A DNA stretch of 36,135 bases, from assembly GCA_016785955.1 (NCBI GenBank), contig JAEUWH010000058.1:1-36135 (forward strand). The letters are read 5' to 3'. This document shows positions 9,068-18,610 of this stretch, one piece after another. Position 1 is the first letter of the stretch; every line of letters starts with the position of its first letter. Made by a program: the position numbers and the translations under genes. Under the pieces are notes generated by a model, which worked only from the letters and a program-made list of their open reading frames with translations, searched no databases and had not been told where the DNA came from. Origin of the DNA: Pseudobdellovibrionaceae bacterium (GTDB taxonomy: Bacteria > Bdellovibrionota > Bdellovibrionia > Bdellovibrionales > Bdellovibrionaceae).

Positions 9068-12000
9068 ATCCGTAAAATCTAAGACACAGATTCGCTTCAA
9101 ATTTCCGCGTGATAGGGTTTATATTGTAAAAGCGTTCTGATTTATATCTATCGGGACCCAGACGACGAACCTGAGTAGCGGTGGCCATGATATCAGTTTC
9201 CAACATCTTTAGAATCTCACGAATATTGATTCGCTCGTTTCGCATACGTCGCACATAATTGCGGACAATATTAACTTCATCAAGATCAGCTGATTGTATG
9301 TTTACCGATACGCCTAAATTTTTAAATATCGTAGCCTTGGCTTCACGAATTTTCATGCGCATAATTTCGGTGACTGTGTCAAAACCAGGGGGATAGGCGA
9401 TATGCACACGAACACGGCTGATCAAAGGCGCCGGAATACCAAATTCTTCTAACAGCCGAGTGATTTCAACGTTATTCTCCTTCAGATACTGTTTAAATTC
9501 TTTATCTAACTCGGCACTGGACATTCTTTCGTAACGCTCATCTTTTTGAATTTTATCCATAAACCAGTTCAGCACGTCCGCCCCTATCGTATTTGCCGTA
9601 AGGATGACTGTCGAATTCACAAGAGTATTATGTCTTTGTTCATTCTGACCATCGGACACTTCAAAATAGTCGAAATTCTGATTAGAAAATGCTTTTAAAA
9701 GAACTTCTAATACTTTTGGATCTGCCTTTTCCACCTCATCAAGAAGTAAAACAGAGTGTGGATTTTTATCGATCGCGTCCGACATCTCCTTTAATAAATC
9801 ATTGGGACTCCGCATGCCCTTCTTGTACATGTTCATATCAATATAAGCTAATGGGACCCCGGTTGCTTTTGCGACCGCTTTAGCCATTTCCGTTTTTCCA
9901 ACCCCTGGTGGACCTTCAATCCACTCCATTAACATACCACCTCGGCCAGAATGGAGGCTGGCTAATCCGATTTCAGTGCCTTCTTGTATAGGAGCCAGGA
10001 TATGCTGATGACCAACGACATCTTTAGCCACTTTATCCATAAATTTTGTCATGGTATCGATCTGTGCCTTTTCTGTCGCCAACTGCTCGGGAACCCCGTA
10101 AAGATAAGTCAGAGCTTTTTCCACCTCGCTTCGACGGATAGTAATAGCAGAGCCCTTCTCTGTTTTAAGTTCCCTTGCCATACCACGCAAAAAGTCTTCA
10201 GATCGACGCGGTTCGGGATTGACTGATTTAAGCACGGCTGTTTTTTCCATAACGAAATCTAAAGTATCGTCATTAATTCTAACATCAGGAAGTTTTTCGG
10301 ATAAAAATTTCTTTAAATACAATTTCAAATCATCGTTACTAAGGGGTGACACTGACGTGTAGTTCAATGACGAAACTATGTCCGGCGTTTTCACACGGTC
10401 CTTCAGATACTGCGCCGAATCTGTCGTCGCAATCCACTTGAGGCCACTCGCCTCATCTGCAAAATCAGGACTAATAAGCTCTAAAATATCTGTTTTCGAT
10501 CCAGTGACCGATCCGAAACCAGCAACACCGGCCATATTATTAACAAAAAGAACTGTGGGCACTGTTCGGTAGGCTTGACGAAGCTGTCCCGCCCGTTCTG
10601 ACAATGTTCCCACCATCGAAATATCTCCAAAAGCTCCCGTATCAAAAATCAAGGCCTTCCATGTTCTGGGAATTTTTTTAGCCACTGAACTCTGAATGTT
10701 ATTCTTGTCCGTGGTATTACCGACCAAAACCTGAGTGACCGTGTCACCAGAAAGCACCTGATCAGAAATCGTTTTGATGATGCGGTCTCTTGTCGGTGAC
10801 GGCGCAATCAGCTTGCTAAAGGCTTTTCGCGCATCTGTGAATTTACCCAAAAATTCAATAGCGCTACGATTTTCTTCTGCTTGGACAGAGCTGTCCGTCA
10901 ACGTGGACGGGACAAAAGTGCTTTCAATTTTAAAATAATCCACACCGTCCGTGGATTTGCTAAGATCCACCTGTCGAGCCAAGTTGGGGTGAGATAAAAT
11001 CCCATCTTTAATTTGAAAACCTAAATTGGGTGAATTCACTTGGGGCACACCGGACTGAAAGGTCATTTTAACTGTCACACTATCAGAAAGACGACGGACA
11101 AAAATTCCCGGCGCTTCTGGGTGTGTGTAAATTTGATAGCTAATGTCCTTATCAACTAATTTTATATTGATGTTAGATGTCTTAGGGGCCGCCGGCACAG
11201 ACTCTCGACTTTCTGGTGGTTGTCCTGATGTATCCACCTGAGACTGAGATGCGGCCTCTGACATTGATGATGGTTTCAAAACATCATTGGATTTCAGATC
11301 AGGAGCCGTCATCACCGACACGTTTCCACCCATTTGATTGGCTACACCCGTTTCCTGTGACGATCTATTCACTGACTTTAGTCCTACACGTGAAAGTGTT
11401 TCTTGTAACGATACGGCCGTTCCAGAAATCACCGCACTCAACGCTGGATTTTCGCCTTTGTGATTATCGATATCTATTTTGGATAGTTGAGGTAGATACT
11501 TAGGGCTTAACAAGCGATACTCACCTGTAGGATAATCGACTAAAAGTGTCTGTGTTTCACCTTTAAGTGTCCGAGTGCTTAAACTCAGATAGTACCTTTG
11601 CGATTTCGCCTCGATAGTGCGTATATTGGCGAGTGTCACATTCATCAGTGGCCCCGATGAAAAAGGAATCTCAAAACTTTCAAAATTATTTGGCCCTTTA
11701 AAAAACAAAATAATTGAATTGTTGGTCTGTACTAAAAACCAAGTTGTTGGATTGACTAGATTCCGATTACCATCTTCAATCATCACTCGTTTTATGTCGC
11801 CCGTTAGTCCAACCTGTTGGCCACTAAATTGACTGATAGCCTGTATAGAATCAACAGTATACCAACTTTTTTTATCACTGCCAGGGCCATTTGATAACGA
11901 TATCTTATATTGATACTCAGATTTTTCAATATGCAAGGTGACTCGTCCGCCAAATTCAATTGAGTCTTCGATGACAGCGCCACTACCGGCGCCGCCTCCC

Positions 12001-12080
12001 ATTCCAAATGGGTTTTTCCAATCGATGGCATAGGACATCGAACTCATAAATAGACAAAATAAAATCAATCGGACGTACAT
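9060..12080 (-). CDS. Exported ClpA/B-like AAA+ protein with degenerate D1 and intact D2, CxxFY at C-terminus
   Basis: The 1006-aa product has a signal peptide (1-18, ending SYA). A beta-rich N-terminal region (about 35-200), a Ser/Gln/Pro linker (240-300) and a second beta-rich stretch (305-390) follow. Residues about 430-640 align with ClpB D1 by order, but the Walker A position reads VGNTTDKNN, the Walker B position reads VLFVNN, and the arginine-finger region is lost. Residues about 680-965 are a good D2: VVGH near 688-691, Walker A GPPGVGKT (723-730), Walker B VLLLDE (777-782), sensor-1 N830, a likely Arg finger R889 and a sensor-2 region near 947-954. The usual GYVGY pore loop after Walker A appears deleted. 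The C-terminus is C999-L-R-F1002-Y1003-G-W-R. Middle gene of the operon, 26 bp from the TelA-like gene, with AAGGTGG before its ATG. Confidence 0.85.
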   Translation of the reverse strand: MYVRLILFCLFMSSMSYAIDWKNPFGMGGGAGSGAVIEDSIEFGGRVTLHIEKSEYQYKISLSNGPGSDKKSWYTVDSIQAISQFSGQQVGLTGDIKRVMIEDGNRNLVNPTTWFLVQTNNSIILFFKGPNNFESFEIPFSSGPLMNVTLANIRTIEAKSQRYYLSLSTRTLKGETQTLLVDYPTGEYRLLSPKYLPQLSKIDIDNHKGENPALSAVISGTAVSLQETLSRVGLKSVNRSSQETGVANQMGGNVSVMTAPDLKSNDVLKPSSMSEAASQSQVDTSGQPPESRESVPAAPKTSNINIKLVDKDISYQIYTHPEAPGIFVRRLSDSVTVKMTFQSGVPQVNSPNLGFQIKDGILSHPNLARQVDLSKSTDGVDYFKIESTFVPSTLTDSSVQAEENRSAIEFLGKFTDARKAFSKLIAPSPTRDRIIKTISDQVLSGDTVTQVLVGNTTDKNNIQSSVAKKIPRTWKALIFDTGAFGDISMVGTLSERAGQLRQAYRTVPTVLFVNNMAGVAGFGSVTGSKTDILELISPDFADEASGLKWIATTDSAQYLKDRVKTPDIVSSLNYTSVSPLSNDDLKLYLKKFLSEKLPDVRINDDTLDFVMEKTAVLKSVNPEPRRSEDFLRGMARELKTEKGSAITIRRSEVEKALTYLYGVPEQLATEKAQIDTMTKFMDKVAKDVVGHQHILAPIQEGTEIGLASLHSGRGGMLMEWIEGPPGVGKTEMAKAVAKATGVPLAYIDMNMYKKGMRSPNDLLKEMSDAIDKNPHSVLLLDEVEKADPKVLEVLLKAFSNQNFDYFEVSDGQNEQRHNTLVNSTVILTANTIGADVLNWFMDKIQKDERYERMSSAELDKEFKQYLKENNVEITRLLEEFGIPAPLISRVRVHIAYPPGFDTVTEIMRMKIREAKATIFKNLGVSVNIQSADLDEVNIVRNYVRRMRNERINIREILKMLETDIMATATQVRRLGPDRYKSERFYNINPITRKFEANLCLRFYGWR

Positions 12081-12106
12081 ACAACCACCTTGCTGAAAAC
12101 ACGCAA

Positions 12107-14008
12107 CTATTTTTTGTTGTCACCTTTAGATCTGACAATCCCATCAACAGCATTAGCAATCCCGCCATTTAGCACCTCATGCTTGCCATCATTATGTCCT
12201 GCAATAAGTTCAGCGTTGGCCTGTTTTAACTTGTCGTATGCCGCAGCCATCTCTTTTGCAAATTTGTCACGAGCGACAGACATTCTTTTTTCCACCTCTG
12301 CTAACACTTTAGGGTCAACCACCGACGTACCCGCCAACTCAGCTGTTTGCCTAAGAGCTTTTTCTTGGGCACCAGCTAACGATTTCAAACGCTCTTCCAT
12401 TAAGTTTTTTGTGGCTTTGGCCCGCATGATCTGAGCCTCTTGTGCTGCAATAGCACTGTGGGTGGATTCGGTGATAGCCATGATAGGAATAATTTCCCGC
12501 TGAAGCACGTCACTTTGATTGATAACACTCAGACCCGCTAAAATTGTCACGTCTATTTGACTGCATGAATTTTTTAGTATTCTAAGAGTTGCAATGACAG
12601 AGTTAAGCTCTCTTTGAACACGTTGACCTATGTGAATTTTGATCGCTTCGACTTGAGCCGAATTAGAACTTCCCAATTCAGCAATGTATTGTTCAATAAG
12701 ACCTGCGATAATAGCCAAGCGAGCCACTTCTTTTTCAAGGTCCAGTGAGTACTGCACCGCCTTCGCTCGCAATCCGTTTAATGTCTGATTATCCGACTGG
12801 ATTGTCATCATCCCGTCATTCAATGCTTGCCGAGTGAGTTCAATCTTCTTTTTCAGACTCGCTTTTGCTAATTCCTTATTGTTGTAGCCATCAAGTTTAC
12901 TGGCCATAAATCCCGCCACTCTTCCAACCAGCGGAATATTTTCTCCTTTTTTAATAAGACGCGATGCCCTTCCTGCTGTTTCACTGCCATCGATAATAGA
13001 ACCATATTCTTTTAGGGAGGCTAAAAGATCATCGTAGCTTTTTAATGTTCCCTCATTCTTTTTACTTCCAATACTCAACGCGGCTTCAGAGCGCTGCAAA
13101 AGGTTGTTATCTTTTAAAAACATATCAGCAGCTGTTTGATTTGTAGCTCTAACAATTCCGCCCGTTTTTTCGTTCATTTGAGCATCGCCAGGTCGACTAG
13201 ATAAATCCATCAGTTTTGCAAAGTGGATTTGAGCTTTCTCTTGAATAAGCTTGGCTTCATTTGGTGAAACAGAAATAGTAATTTTGGACCCGTCAGCGCC
13301 CACAACATCCATGGACTGCACATCGTTATTACCCTTAAATAGATCAATTAACAAATTCTTGGATAGAGCATGATGAATGTCCGTCAACGACAAACTCATA
13401 CCATCATTCATATTAAACGCCTCCAACGCCTGAGACAGCACCACACTAGCAGCCCCTGACGAGTCGGTGGACATTTGAACCAAAAGCTCCTTATAAAGGG
13501 CCAAAACGCGATCCTTTCCCTCTTGAGATAACGTGTGAGCATCAATTTTAGAAACCAATGCAGCCATTGTATATTGCGCATATATGTTTGCATCCGACGC
13601 CAACGATGACTGTATGGCTGAATTAGAAATATCCATGCCGCTGACTCCAGCCATGATCTCGATTCTAGTCTGAATAATGTCTATTGTCTTAGGATCATTA
13701 TCTATTTTTAAAATTCGAATCGCATCATCAACGACCTTGCGAACAGTGTTATTTGATGCATAGACTGATAACAGTTTGTCGATGGCCATAGGATCAACAC
13801 TTGCGAAAGCTGGAATTGCTTCCATTTGTGTTTTGAGCGTACTCAGCTTCTGAGTGTTAACAAATGAAGTGACCGAGCCTGGTTGTTGTTGCCCTGTCAC
13901 CTGAGCCCCTGATTTAGCTGCGGATCTAAAGCCAACCTGCTGAGCATTTACGGCTGATGATAAAAGAGTGACAGTCACTAATAGGCTGATGCGTTTTCGA
14001 GTGGTCAT
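12107..14008 (-). CDS. Exported TelA-like coiled-coil protein
   Basis: First gene of the minus-strand operon. The 633-aa protein has a signal peptide (1-22, ending SSAVNA) and a helical body. Residues about 300-600 follow the plan of the TelA/KlaA toxic-anion resistance family: an ENIPLVGRVAGFMASKLDGY stretch at about 356-375, then a basic helix, an element like the TelA segment leading to the LEQY helix (EKEVARLAIIAGLIEQYIAEL), and a later long helix with VQRELNSVIATLRIL. It is longer than usual TelA proteins (roughly 360-400 aa) because of an extra N-terminal helical region at 50-290. TelA proteins are cytosolic, so a signal peptide is unusual. It lacks CxxFY. The start is secured by a perfect AAGGAGGT (14015-14022). 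TelA membership is by eye and should be tested with a profile search. Confidence 0.75.
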   Translation of the reverse strand: MTTRKRISLLVTVTLLSSAVNAQQVGFRSAAKSGAQVTGQQQPGSVTSFVNTQKLSTLKTQMEAIPAFASVDPMAIDKLLSVYASNNTVRKVVDDAIRILKIDNDPKTIDIIQTRIEIMAGVSGMDISNSAIQSSLASDANIYAQYTMAALVSKIDAHTLSQEGKDRVLALYKELLVQMSTDSSGAASVVLSQALEAFNMNDGMSLSLTDIHHALSKNLLIDLFKGNNDVQSMDVVGADGSKITISVSPNEAKLIQEKAQIHFAKLMDLSSRPGDAQMNEKTGGIVRATNQTAADMFLKDNNLLQRSEAALSIGSKKNEGTLKSYDDLLASLKEYGSIIDGSETAGRASRLIKKGENIPLVGRVAGFMASKLDGYNNKELAKASLKKKIELTRQALNDGMMTIQSDNQTLNGLRAKAVQYSLDLEKEVARLAIIAGLIEQYIAELGSSNSAQVEAIKIHIGQRVQRELNSVIATLRILKNSCSQIDVTILAGLSVINQSDVLQREIIPIMAITESTHSAIAAQEAQIMRAKATKNLMEERLKSLAGAQEKALRQTAELAGTSVVDPKVLAEVEKRMSVARDKFAKEMAAAYDKLKQANAELIAGHNDGKHEVLNGGIANAVDGIVRSKGDNKK

Positions 14009-14225
14009 TGGATTACCTCCTTAAGGTAGAAAAATTAAAAATAAAATGACTCGAAATGTATCAAAGCAAGACGTGGACCAGTAATAGACTGAATAGAACG
14101 TCAAAAATTTTTAAATTATGTCAAATCGTCACCGGTCGTGTCTTAGAATGATACACATTAAGTTAAAAAAATAAGCGTACTTACGAAGGCACTTAAATTG
14201 TTTATTAAAACTAGCGAGGTGAAAC
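14009..14225. promoter_or_regulatory. Divergent control region
   Basis: This 217-bp AT-rich spacer separates the minus-strand TelA/AAA+/kinase operon from the plus-strand cluster, so it should hold promoters for both. Visible elements are AAGGAGGT for the minus gene (14015-14022), GAGGTG for the plus gene (14216-14221) and two direct TCAAA repeats 20 bp apart (14101 and 14121). No convincing -35/-10 pair was found. Shared control of both arms is plausible but unproven. Confidence 0.5.
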
Positions 14226-15749
14226 ATGATCGCCAGTAGGAAATTAAATCATTTTGATACAGTCACAGTGAATATATTTAAGACACCTGTCTTACATATT
14301 ATATTTTCCGGACATATTTTACTTTCAGTGTTCTTTATCACTATAATAGACATACCCCGCACATGGGGTTCATCTTTGTCCTGTTCGCAGTTTTACGAAA
14401 GCCAGCCAAGGACCCTGGTCGATCACATAGTCAAAAATCTCCAAGAAAACCCGAATGGTTTTCCCGCTCTTATCATATCCGAGTCTTTGCAGGAATACCT
14501 ACAACCTATTATAGAAAAATACCAAAAAGTTATGGAGCGAGCAACCGAGTCCAACGCTATCAACCCTATTAAAACAATGGTGAGCAGTACAGAGACAGCA
14601 CTCACTAGATTTTACGAATTGTCGTCCAAAATCAATAAAGAACTCGATCGCTCCACAAAAAATCGCAGAAAAATTCTGGAACTTTCAGAGGATTTAAGAT
14701 CCTGCTTTAGCAATCTGATGCTTTGTCGAACCAATATTAAAGACCAACTACCTGTGGTTAGATCGGAAATTGAGCGCGACCAAGCCATACTTGATAATAT
14801 AAAGTCCATCGTTGACGAATTGAATCGGTTTAAAGCAGAACTCCCCAGCCTGACCGACATTCCTCAAATGTTTCACAATGAATTGAAGAATGCTATTGAT
14901 AGCCAAACTTACTTGCTTGAACACTCGCTTCGTCTTGTTCTGCAAAGTCATATCGAAGTCCAAACCCAACTGCTGAATTTAGCGCAAGCACAGATTCCAC
15001 TTCTTGTGAGAGTTCAATCAGATGCAGCCAATTTAGAGTCGGCGGGAGCCAAAGACATTGGTGCTCTTGAATTGTTGAGCGGTCGTAAAAGCAATAAGAC
15101 CGTCGTTCCTGAGCAAACATTAACAGATTTCAGTAAGCGCTTGGAATCAAGTCAGAGGACTCAATGGGGAGGTGATTTTATCAGAATGGCATCAGATGGG
15201 TACTCGATTCGACAACTTTTCGACACCTTAAATACCGATCGTAATTATAAGGGGGTTTATTTGTCCCTAAAAGACGTACAAGAAATCGCAGAGATCTATT
15301 TAAAAAAAATTCATAAAGATTCGAGTACTGGTGGTTTCGTTAACTATGATTTTAAACTCAAGAGCTATTCCCGTAAGAGTAGTTGGACTGTGTTAAATGA
15401 GGGGTTTTCGGGACTTAAATATTTGATATTTTTGACTGGTTCCAGCCATCCACAGATTTATATCGAATACAACATTTGGCTAAATAAGCTTATTGATCAG
15501 AAGATAGAATCTATTGATGAACAGCTTGCTGCTCTAGATAACGAACCATTCCGTCTAAACAATGTACTCAAAAAATTTAAAATTAAATCTACGCTTAAGC
15601 ACGTCTTGTCCCTATTTTTGAAAATAAAAAATATCGGCGATCAAAATGTAGTCCGAACGGCGCAAAGCTACCCATTTGACACTATATCTTGGGTTAACGA
15701 TCAAAGGTATGAGCAGACCATGGATATGCATCCTGAGATGCCCAAATGA
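14226..15749 (+). CDS. Exported CxxFY / Cx6C-family helical protein (paralogue 1)
   Basis: First of five paralogues. The 507-aa product has a long basic N-region and a hydrophobic segment at about 22-42, then S-L-S-C53-S-Q-F56-Y57. A family signature ENPNGFPALIISE follows at about 75-87. Residues 90-270 are long helices with the conserved pair C160-x6-C167 (RSCFSNLMLC), probably a disulfide or helical hairpin. A conserved LESAGA patch comes next, then a less conserved C-terminal half containing NIWLNKLIDQKIESID. No enzyme motif is visible. GAGGTG is 4 nt before the ATG. Its stop overlaps the next start by 4 bases (ATGA), indicating one operon. Closest to the 546-aa paralogue at 20424-22064. 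Confidence 0.8.
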   Translation: MIASRKLNHFDTVTVNIFKTPVLHIIFSGHILLSVFFITIIDIPRTWGSSLSCSQFYESQPRTLVDHIVKNLQENPNGFPALIISESLQEYLQPIIEKYQKVMERATESNAINPIKTMVSSTETALTRFYELSSKINKELDRSTKNRRKILELSEDLRSCFSNLMLCRTNIKDQLPVVRSEIERDQAILDNIKSIVDELNRFKAELPSLTDIPQMFHNELKNAIDSQTYLLEHSLRLVLQSHIEVQTQLLNLAQAQIPLLVRVQSDAANLESAGAKDIGALELLSGRKSNKTVVPEQTLTDFSKRLESSQRTQWGGDFIRMASDGYSIRQLFDTLNTDRNYKGVYLSLKDVQEIAEIYLKKIHKDSSTGGFVNYDFKLKSYSRKSSWTVLNEGFSGLKYLIFLTGSSHPQIYIEYNIWLNKLIDQKIESIDEQLAALDNEPFRLNNVLKKFKIKSTLKHVLSLFLKIKNIGDQNVVRTAQSYPFDTISWVNDQRYEQTMDMHPEMPK

Positions 15750-18610
15750 AAACAATGAATCTGCTGCTGATAGCTTTGTTAGTGTTGACTTGGTCGCCAA
15801 AAGGCCGCACGCAAGGGGCGTCCATTTTACAAGACTCAACCACACAAATTGAAACACGTGCGGGTAAATGGCAACGCTTTTTAGATCCCTCTCAAATTAA
15901 ACAAAATCCGACACTGGTCAATATTTCGTCTTCAGCCGCTGCATTTTATGTCTTAGGTGCTTTGCAAGTGATGTATAGAATGGCGGCCGAACCTGAAAAA
16001 GATGCTGAAATGCTAAAAAATTTTTTTACAAATCAAGTATTCAGCGCTCAAGCTTTTATTTCTATATCCATGTATTCCATCGGTGTTCAATCCGTGAACT
16101 CGGCATTTCATACCTTCGCGGTTAAAAACAATTGGATTAAAGATGAATTAAATATTCAGCGAGTTATGGCAGGACTGGCTCAGCAAAAAAATCTGCCGGG
16201 TCATCCCGGTATACTGACTCAACCGAAAGGCTACACACCCGAACTAATAAGTGAATGGAAAAAAGTCAGAGCCCAAGCTGAAAAATCCATCCCGGGGCGT
16301 TTTAGTGCCAACCGATTTGCTAAAGTTTCACTGCTGACCAGTTTTTCTGTAGCGTTACCTTTGGTTACCGTGTTTTCTGACTTGCTTGCAGATCCAGACA
16401 TTCAATTTTATGCAGAAAGTCTTATATCGTCGCCAGAAAAAGTAAATCAAATGATACGTGAAAAAAACATCACTCCCCTGGAGGCTCATGAACGGGCGTA
16501 TCAACGCTGGGTCGTCGGAAATAAAATCGCCGATTACACCCCCGCTCTTTTGTCCGCATGGACCGCGCTTTCTATCCAGCTTTTCGCTATACCCCAAATC
16601 GTAAAGGCGTCTGGTCTTTTAATAGAAAAATTTACGGGCGCAGCGCCCACTGCTTTAAAACCTTATTTAGTAAAAGGCATTCAATTAGCTCGGTCCGGAG
16701 TGCATTATGTACCCCAAGGGAAGCTGGCCTCGATTGTTGGAAACGGGATTGTTTTTCTCAGCCTGAATGAACTACTTTCAAAACCTTTCCAAAGAATCTA
16801 TGATAATTTCACTTACCGAAAACGCCTTACCGAATCAAAGACATTGGTTCAGCAAACCCAACTGCGTCCCGAAATCGGGTCCTCGTGCTTGGCTACGCTG
16901 AAAAAAAATCCACAATTTTCAGTGAGCACATTGAACGCAACCCCCTACTCCACGCTTCGAAAAGTTCTTTTATTAGAAGACGTGGATGGGTGTTCTGATT
17001 TGCCGCCCAGCCTTAGCGAAGAACTGGAATCCATGTCGACGGCCTATTCGCAATGGCGGCATCTGCACTTATCAGAAAAATTAGCCCCGCTAAATTTGTG
17101 GGCCGCCCACACCGCACAAGCATTGAATGATTATTCCACCAGTGAATATTTATATCGAGAACTGGTTCAAGCTGTAAAAACGAATGATAAGTTTCTCACT
17201 CACCACGACGCTTTTTATGGTCTAGGCAAAGTAACTGCGGACGGGAAATCAGATAACACAGCGGCAAAACTCGCCGAGACCATTCAATTACTCAAACGCC
17301 AAATCGAAGCGAGTCAGTCAACATCACCACCTCAAAATGGTTTTGATCGAAAAGTTCTGATTCTGTACAACAGAATGGATCGGTTCTTGTCCGTATTGCT
17401 AAGCTCTTATAAAAAACCAGAATTCTTGACCAAATGGCTTAATGGAATCAATTTCAACAAGACTCAAGATTCGAGTCAAATGACGAGTCAGAAAATGACC
17501 GGCAACAGGCTCGTTGAAATCTATGCGGGAAATGCATTTTTTGAATTTCAAGATTTTATAAAGAACAATGCCAAAGACATCACCGGATATCAACGCTATG
17601 AATTTGATAAACTCTGGGCACACGCGCAAGACACTACCCCCAAGGCACCTGGTGAATTTTGGATGAACACCATCCGCTATAAGCTGGCCAATTCCCCGTT
17701 TCGAGCCTATCCCGAAGCCGTTTCTGTACAGGGTTTAAGTGTCAGAAATAATTTCGAGTACATTTTAACACAGGCTTTGTGCTCAAACAATGAAAGTGCG
17801 CACATTAAATCCATACCATTTTGGTCATTGAATTTGTCACTCCCTTTGTTATTAGATGCCACAGATAAAATCGATTGTTCGAAAGCCACCCAGTCTCTGC
17901 TTTGGCCCGATCAAGAGAAAAACATTTTTAAATCTAATCTTGAATCTGAGGTCCCTCGTTACGTAAATTTATTTGATTTAGGCACAGCGAAATTACAAGC
18001 AAAAATCAATAACGCCAATTTTGATTTTGAGTCTTGGTGGCAAAGCAAAGTAGGCGGGCCTGCCGACAAAGAGTTTCAGGAAAAAGCAACCCGAGTGCGT
18101 GTGCTTTATGAAACTTCTATTCGTCCCGCACTGTTCACTAGCTCTGGCGCCGAAACAGAAGAAATCGGTTTAACGGCGTCTCTGTTACAAGAAATAAAAA
18201 TGTACACCGACGTTTTGAAAACTCGGGTTTTAAATAACTCAACAGCTTTTGATGCTTATTGGTCGGTCGCAACCACAGTAACCGCCCTAGTAACCAAAGC
18301 GCCTTCAGACCAAAACCTTGCCGGCATCCTGCAAACCAGTGGCTGGAACAAGTCACTGGGAACTGGAACAGAAACTGACACACCCAAATCTGCAAAGGAA
18401 CGCTATCTCTGGGTCAATCGTGTGGGAACCAACCTTATCGAATCCGCCCGCAAATATGCTTTAGAAAACACGGATGTCAGCAAACTTAATCCAGATCAGC
18501 AAATTTTACTATTGCAAGCCCGCACAGCTATTGAGTCTCGTATAAAACAAATATTAGAAATCTCGAAATTTCCGTTACTTTTTTCCATTCAAAACAAGGA
18601 TCAGCCATGA
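15746..18610 (+). CDS. Large exported membrane protein, function unknown
   Basis: A 954-aa protein with no recognised domain. Residues 1-22 form a signal peptide or first membrane helix. Further hydrophobic segments are at roughly 62-80, 100-116, 192-212, 268-292 and 325-345. They are followed by a soluble region (about 370-954) with only scattered cysteines. It lacks the CxxFY motif. It overlaps both neighbours by 4 bases (ATGA at 15746-15749 and 18607-18610), so it is tightly co-translated with two exported CxxFY proteins and may be their membrane partner. The last 60-70 bases of the gene recur in degraded form just before the start at 20424, evidence that a copy of this gene's 3' end was once duplicated there. 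Confidence 0.8.
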   Translation: MKTMNLLLIALLVLTWSPKGRTQGASILQDSTTQIETRAGKWQRFLDPSQIKQNPTLVNISSSAAAFYVLGALQVMYRMAAEPEKDAEMLKNFFTNQVFSAQAFISISMYSIGVQSVNSAFHTFAVKNNWIKDELNIQRVMAGLAQQKNLPGHPGILTQPKGYTPELISEWKKVRAQAEKSIPGRFSANRFAKVSLLTSFSVALPLVTVFSDLLADPDIQFYAESLISSPEKVNQMIREKNITPLEAHERAYQRWVVGNKIADYTPALLSAWTALSIQLFAIPQIVKASGLLIEKFTGAAPTALKPYLVKGIQLARSGVHYVPQGKLASIVGNGIVFLSLNELLSKPFQRIYDNFTYRKRLTESKTLVQQTQLRPEIGSSCLATLKKNPQFSVSTLNATPYSTLRKVLLLEDVDGCSDLPPSLSEELESMSTAYSQWRHLHLSEKLAPLNLWAAHTAQALNDYSTSEYLYRELVQAVKTNDKFLTHHDAFYGLGKVTADGKSDNTAAKLAETIQLLKRQIEASQSTSPPQNGFDRKVLILYNRMDRFLSVLLSSYKKPEFLTKWLNGINFNKTQDSSQMTSQKMTGNRLVEIYAGNAFFEFQDFIKNNAKDITGYQRYEFDKLWAHAQDTTPKAPGEFWMNTIRYKLANSPFRAYPEAVSVQGLSVRNNFEYILTQALCSNNESAHIKSIPFWSLNLSLPLLLDATDKIDCSKATQSLLWPDQEKNIFKSNLESEVPRYVNLFDLGTAKLQAKINNANFDFESWWQSKVGGPADKEFQEKATRVRVLYETSIRPALFTSSGAETEEIGLTASLLQEIKMYTDVLKTRVLNNSTAFDAYWSVATTVTALVTKAPSDQNLAGILQTSGWNKSLGTGTETDTPKSAKERYLWVNRVGTNLIESARKYALENTDVSKLNPDQQILLLQARTAIESRIKQILEISKFPLLFSIQNKDQP

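Noticed and set aside
12090-12434. Plus-strand 114-codon frame opposite the TelA-like gene
   Set aside because: Antisense shadow of a well-supported gene with no start signal.
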